Shown here: in pieces, positions 60,896 through 64,000 of the stretch
How positions within the stretch are numbered: position 1 is the first letter of the stretch
How the letters are laid out: every line of letters begins with the position of its first letter
Assembly: GCF_021404305.1 (NCBI RefSeq)
Contig: NZ_JABFTX010000001.1
Location: 372,001 to 436,000, forward strand
DNA length: 64,000 nucleotides
Source of the DNA: Billgrantia ethanolica
GTDB lineage: Bacteria; Pseudomonadota; Gammaproteobacteria; Pseudomonadales; Halomonadaceae
Direction of reading: 5' to 3'
The notes under the pieces: model-generated
Databases searched by the model: none
What the model was told of the DNA's origin: nothing
What the model saw: only the letters and a program-made list of their open reading frames with translations
Position numbers and translations under genes: made by a program

Positions 60896-62293
60896 CTACA
60901 GCGTCTGCCAGGGCGCGGCAGGGGGCTCGGCGAGCAGTTCGACCAGCGTATCCAGCGCCTGGCTCAGCGCTTCCCGCGACACGGCGGCGCTGAGACACAG
61001 CCGCAGCGCCTGGGGCGCCGGTTCGCTGCCCACGCAGAAGGGCTCTGCGCTGCTGACCAGCACGTTGCGCTGCGCCAGTGCCGCCGTCAGGATGGCGCTG
61101 CGCTGGCCTTCGGGCAGCGGTAGCCACAGATTATTGCCGTGCGACCGCCCACCCAGGGGGTAGCCGGCGAGCCGTTCCCGTGCCAGCCGCTGGCGTGCTC
61201 CCAGTTCCTCGATCAACCAGTCGAGCAGCACCCGGCTGTCGTCGCTGGCGACCCAGCGGCACACCGCCTCGACCATCAGGGGCGGCACCATCCAACTCTG
61301 GGCGCGCAGCGCCGCGCCCAAACGTTCACGCAGCATGGCGGGGGCCAGCAGGGTGCCGATACGCAGCCCCCCGGCCAGTACCTTCGAGGTGCTGAAGATG
61401 AACAGCGTGCGTTCCGGTGCCAGGCGGTAGAGCGGGGTGCCACGCTCGACAGCGGGCAGGTACTGCACGCCATCCTCCACGATCCAGAAGTCATGGCGGT
61501 GGGCCAGCGCCGCCAGCCGTTCGCGGCGGCTCTCGCTCAGCGGCGTGCCGGTCGGGTTGTTCTGATCGGGCGTGACGTACACCAGCCGCGGCGGCTGCTG
61601 TTGGGCACACAGCCGGGCGAGGGCCTCGACATCCATGCCGTGTGCATCCATCGGTACCCCGAGCAGCTTGAGATGCGCCTGGCTGGCGGCGCTGATCAGG
61701 CCGGGGTAGGTCAACACATCCGCCGCGATGCGCTCGCCCGGGCGTGTCAGCGCCTGTAGTGCCAAACTGATGCCGTGCTGGCCGCCCTGGGTGACCAGCA
61801 GCGACTCGGCCTCGGCAGGCATGCCGAGTTCGGTCATCCAGGCCGCCAGCCGTTCGCGGTGCTCCGGCACGCCGCGATCCGACTGGTACTCCACGGCGCG
61901 CTGCAACAGCGGCTCCTCGACGGCGATCTCCTGCAGCACGCGCCCCAGCGAGGCGGCACGCAGCGGATGCGGTGGCGGCAGGCTCAGGCTGAGGTCGATG
62001 ATGCCGTCCTCGGCGGGACGACTGGCGAGAAAGTACTGGCCCGACGGCGCTTCGTTGCCGCGCACGTAGGTGCCGCTGCCCACCCGGGCCACGACCCGGC
62101 CCTGGCGCTCCGCCTCGGCATAGGCACGGGTCACGGTACCCACCGTGACGCCCAGCCGATCGGCCAGCTGACGCTGTGGCGGCAGCTTCTGCCCCGCAGC
62201 GAGTTCGCCGGTCTGGATCGCCAGGGCGATGGCATCGGCAATCACGCGGTAGCGCACGCCCTCGGAAGGGAGCTGAGGAACCCATATTGTCAT
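60896..62293 (-). CDS. MocR-type GntR/aminotransferase regulator
   Basis: A 465-residue fusion of a GntR-like wHTH (GVRYRVIADAIALAIQTGELAAGQKLPPQRQLADRLGVTVGTVTRAYAEAE) and a class I aminotransferase domain (YVTPDQNNPTGTPLS, and the PLP-lysine in LFIFSTSKVLAGGLRIG). MocR regulators use PLP or its derivatives to sense amino acids or vitamin status. ATG 62293 begins MTIWVPQLP; upstream sequence is the shared promoter with the LysE gene. Palindromes of the ATTGT...ACAAT type lie between the two genes, so it probably controls LysE. Confidence 0.87.
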   Translation of the reverse strand: MTIWVPQLPSEGVRYRVIADAIALAIQTGELAAGQKLPPQRQLADRLGVTVGTVTRAYAEAERQGRVVARVGSGTYVRGNEAPSGQYFLASRPAEDGIIDLSLSLPPPHPLRAASLGRVLQEIAVEEPLLQRAVEYQSDRGVPEHRERLAAWMTELGMPAEAESLLVTQGGQHGISLALQALTRPGERIAADVLTYPGLISAASQAHLKLLGVPMDAHGMDVEALARLCAQQQPPRLVYVTPDQNNPTGTPLSESRRERLAALAHRHDFWIVEDGVQYLPAVERGTPLYRLAPERTLFIFSTSKVLAGGLRIGTLLAPAMLRERLGAALRAQSWMVPPLMVEAVCRWVASDDSRVLLDWLIEELGARQRLARERLAGYPLGGRSHGNNLWLPLPEGQRSAILTAALAQRNVLVSSAEPFCVGSEPAPQALRLCLSAAVSREALSQALDTLVELLAEPPAAPWQTL

Positions 62294-62355
62294 GGTGACA
62301 ATAAAACCTTTGACGCCAATATTGGCAGGATTATGCTGGAAATTGTGCGCACAAT
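62286..62355. promoter_or_regulatory. Palindrome cluster between MocR and LysE genes
   Basis: Three perfect-arm palindromes: ATTGTCA-TGG-TGACAAT (62286-62302, covering the MocR start codon), GCCAATATTGGC (62315-62326) and ATTGTGCGCACAAT (62342-62355). The repeated ATTGT/ACAAT half-site, also seen as ATTGTATGG at the LysE start, is a good candidate binding element for the MocR regulator. Confidence 0.6.
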
Positions 62356-62377
62356 CCAAGCGAAAATCAAAAATTGT

Positions 62378-62995
62378 ATGGGTGCAAATGCAATGGAAGC
62401 TTTGGCGTTACTCGGGCCGGCGGCCCTCTATATGATCTCGATGACCATCACTCCCGGGCCCAACAACGTGATGCTCACGGCCTCGGGAGCCAACTACGGC
62501 TTCATGCGCACCTTGCCGCACATCTTCGGCATTCTGGGCGGCTGCTTCCTGCTCTTCGCCGGCATTGCCCTGGGGTTGGGGCTGATCTTCGAGCGCTACC
62601 CGGCGGTGCAGACGGTGCTACGGGTGATCGGCAGTGCCTACCTGCTCTATCTGGCGTGGAAGATTGCCACCGCGCCGCCGCCCGATTTTCGCCTGGAGGG
62701 CGAAGGACGACCCTTGAGCTTCTGGCAGGCGGCGGCGTTCCAGTTCGCCAATCCCAAGGCCTGGGTCATGGGGCTGGCGCTGATGGCGGGGTTTCTGCCT
62801 GAAGGCGGTAACTTGGTGATCAACGCACTGATGCTGGCGGCCTTCGCCGAGCTGGTCGGTCTGCCCTGCATCGCCCTGTGGGCCGGGTTCGGCGTGGCCA
62901 TCGGGCGCTGGCTCGACACGCCCCGCGCCTGGCGAATCTTCAACTGGACCATGGGGGGGCTGACCGCCGCCTGCGTCTACTTCATCCTGGCCTGA
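62378..62995 (+). CDS. LysE-family amino-acid exporter
   Basis: A polytopic protein of about 205 residues with the LysE/RhtB pattern: ISMTITPGPNNVMLTASGANYGFMRTLPHIFGI with the PGPN motif, GSAYLLYLAWKIA, FANPKAWVMGLALMAGFLP (NPKAW) and six helices. It would export an amino acid or a related metabolite. Start ATG 62378 or 62393 (MEALALLG). It diverges from the MocR regulator, which is a typical control arrangement. Confidence 0.87.
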   Translation: MGANAMEALALLGPAALYMISMTITPGPNNVMLTASGANYGFMRTLPHIFGILGGCFLLFAGIALGLGLIFERYPAVQTVLRVIGSAYLLYLAWKIATAPPPDFRLEGEGRPLSFWQAAAFQFANPKAWVMGLALMAGFLPEGGNLVINALMLAAFAELVGLPCIALWAGFGVAIGRWLDTPRAWRIFNWTMGGLTAACVYFILA

Positions 62996-63013
62996 TCGAG
63001 GGGGTAACCGTGG

Positions 63014-63961
63014 TTACAGGAAATCGGTCAGCTCCTCCGGGCTCATGTTACCGCCAGTGATCACCACCACCACATCGCCTTCGAAGGGTAACGCGACCGC
63101 CCCTTCGAGCAGGGCGGCCACACCCACGGCCGCGCCCGGTTCTGCCAGCAGCTTGGCCTGGTAGAGCAGATGGCGCATGGCGCGGCCGATGGCATCGTCG
63201 TCCACTTGCAGCAGTGTCTGGGTCGTTTTACGGCATACGGGGTAGGTGTGCTCACCGACGATGGCGGCGCCCAGGCTCTTGGCGCAGGTAGCGACCCGTG
63301 CCAGGCGCTCAGGCGCGCCGGCCGACCAGGCCGCGGCCATGCTGGCGGCCCCGCTGGGTTCCACGCCGATCAAGGCAAGCTCGGGCTTCAGTGCTGCGGC
63401 GGCCGAACCGATACCGGCGATCAAGCCGCCGCCACCCACCGGGCACAGGATGGCGGTAGCCTCGGGTGCCTGTTCGAGAATCTCCAGCCCCACCGTGCCC
63501 TGGCCGGCGATGATGCGCTCGTCGTCGTAGGGGTGCACCAGGGTCAGGCCGCGCTCCGCTACCAGCTTGCGCATCAGCTCCCAGGCTTGGTTGATGTCGC
63601 CGTGCAGAATCACCTCGGCGCCGAGCTTGCGGCTGCCTTCCACCTTGAACACGCTGGCGTTCTCGGGCATCACGATTGTCACCGGCACACCAGCCTCGCC
63701 GGCCGCCCAGGCGAGCCCCAAGGCGTGATTGCCCGCCGAGACCGCTCCCAGCCCGCCGGCCAACTCCGCATCGCCGGCGCTGCGCAACCAGTTGAGCCCA
63801 CCGCGAGGCTTGAACGAGCCGGTGCGCTGAAACAGCTCCCCCTTGAGCCAGATGCGCCGCCCGAACTGCTCGGACAGCACATGGTCGAGCAGCAGCGGCG
63901 TGGGCGGCAGGCTGTCGGCGATACGGCGCTGGGCTTCCAGAATACGTTCAAGCGGTAGCAT
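63014..63961 (-). CDS. PLP-dependent threonine/serine dehydratase-like enzyme
   Basis: A 315-residue fold-type II PLP enzyme. The PLP lysine is in RTGSFKPRGGLNWL (Lys51), the phosphate loop in CPVGGGGLIAG and another family motif is VSAGNHALGLAWAAGEAGVPVTIVMPENAS. It would deaminate serine or threonine, or racemise a related amino acid. It has no C-terminal ACT domain, so it is a catabolic or generic type. TAGGAG precedes ATG 63961. An RidA protein encoded at 55.4 kb could clear its enamine product. Confidence 0.87.
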   Translation of the reverse strand: MLPLERILEAQRRIADSLPPTPLLLDHVLSEQFGRRIWLKGELFQRTGSFKPRGGLNWLRSAGDAELAGGLGAVSAGNHALGLAWAAGEAGVPVTIVMPENASVFKVEGSRKLGAEVILHGDINQAWELMRKLVAERGLTLVHPYDDERIIAGQGTVGLEILEQAPEATAILCPVGGGGLIAGIGSAAAALKPELALIGVEPSGAASMAAAWSAGAPERLARVATCAKSLGAAIVGEHTYPVCRKTTQTLLQVDDDAIGRAMRHLLYQAKLLAEPGAAVGVAALLEGAVALPFEGDVVVVITGGNMSPEELTDFL

Positions 63962-63970
63962 GGAAGACTC

Positions 63971-64000
63971 CTACAGCAGGTTGTAGAGCATGGTGAAAAG
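63971..64000 (-). CDS. 3' end of a gene entering from beyond the window
   Basis: Only LFTMLYNLL and a TAG stop are visible on the minus strand. The hydrophobic end suggests a membrane protein, but the family cannot be told. It would sit 9 nt upstream of the dehydratase start, whose ribosome site overlaps its stop. Confidence 0.35.
   Translation of the reverse strand, partial: LFTMLYNLL

Overview
The window reads as one stretch of a GC-rich gammaproteobacterial chromosome, most like a Halomonas-type (Halomonadaceae) moderate halophile. This rests on the gene families, not on a database search: acidic proteins, several TRAP-type solute systems (DctPQM and TAXI), RfaH, a cbb3-type small subunit, the MaoC-PTA fusion next to acetate kinase, and MocR-, SatD- and KGG-type proteins. 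I see no rRNA, tRNA, CRISPR array, insertion sequence or phage module. Genes are densely packed with many 4-nt start/stop overlaps. About 16-19 kb is visibly richer in A+T than the rest.

Layout. 0-3.3 kb: rfaH, slyD, a tiny likely ccoM gene behind mirrored Fnr/Anr boxes, then a Cys-less molybdopterin-fold periplasmic protein overlapping a diguanylate cyclase. 3.3-12.6 kb: lytic transglycosylase, proS, a GNAT enzyme, a lipoprotein, a satD-DUF3307-amiD operon with twin operators, a MoxR/VWA pair and a hydroxyisobutyrate-dehydrogenase-like enzyme. 12.8-15.6 kb: Tat-exported amidohydrolase, outer-membrane barrel, VOC protein. 15.6-18.9 kb: orphan TAXI binding protein, tartrate/D-malate dehydrogenase and divergent LysR regulator. 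19-23 kb: hemerythrin, phosphoesterase, GST, a CcoN-like membrane protein, DUF503, KGG stress protein. 23.4-35.8 kb: a chemoreceptor with a shortened sensor behind a perfect Fnr box, DUF523/DUF1722, an ABC exporter, an SDR-SPW-VKOR-SPW fusion, a GATase, yejK, a diguanylate cyclase and a YadGH-like exporter. 35.9-50.6 kb: ppiC, a GST/SDR cluster, a methyltransferase, a PAS-GGDEF protein, an S2P-like protease, an M28 peptidase, a YbaK-like deacylase, YdbS/YdbT, an acyltransferase and a penicillin-binding-fold hydrolase. 50.6-55.4 kb: a gluconate module (TRAP transporter, gntK, gntR) with a textbook GntR operator. 55.4-64 kb: RidA, MaoC-PTA/ackA, a TetR regulator beside a Cys-rich DUF1326/DUF2182 pair, a divergent MocR/LysE pair, and a threonine-dehydratase-like enzyme.

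Common themes are oxygen-responsive control (Fnr/Anr sites at ccoM and at the chemoreceptor, hemerythrin, CcoN-like protein), second-messenger signalling (three GGDEF proteins) and organic-acid uptake and use (gluconate, tartrate/malate, acetyl phosphate). The observations most worth following are the ccoM promoter, the SDR-SPW-VKOR-SPW fusion, the satD twin operators and the chemoreceptor whose Cache sensor has lost its middle.
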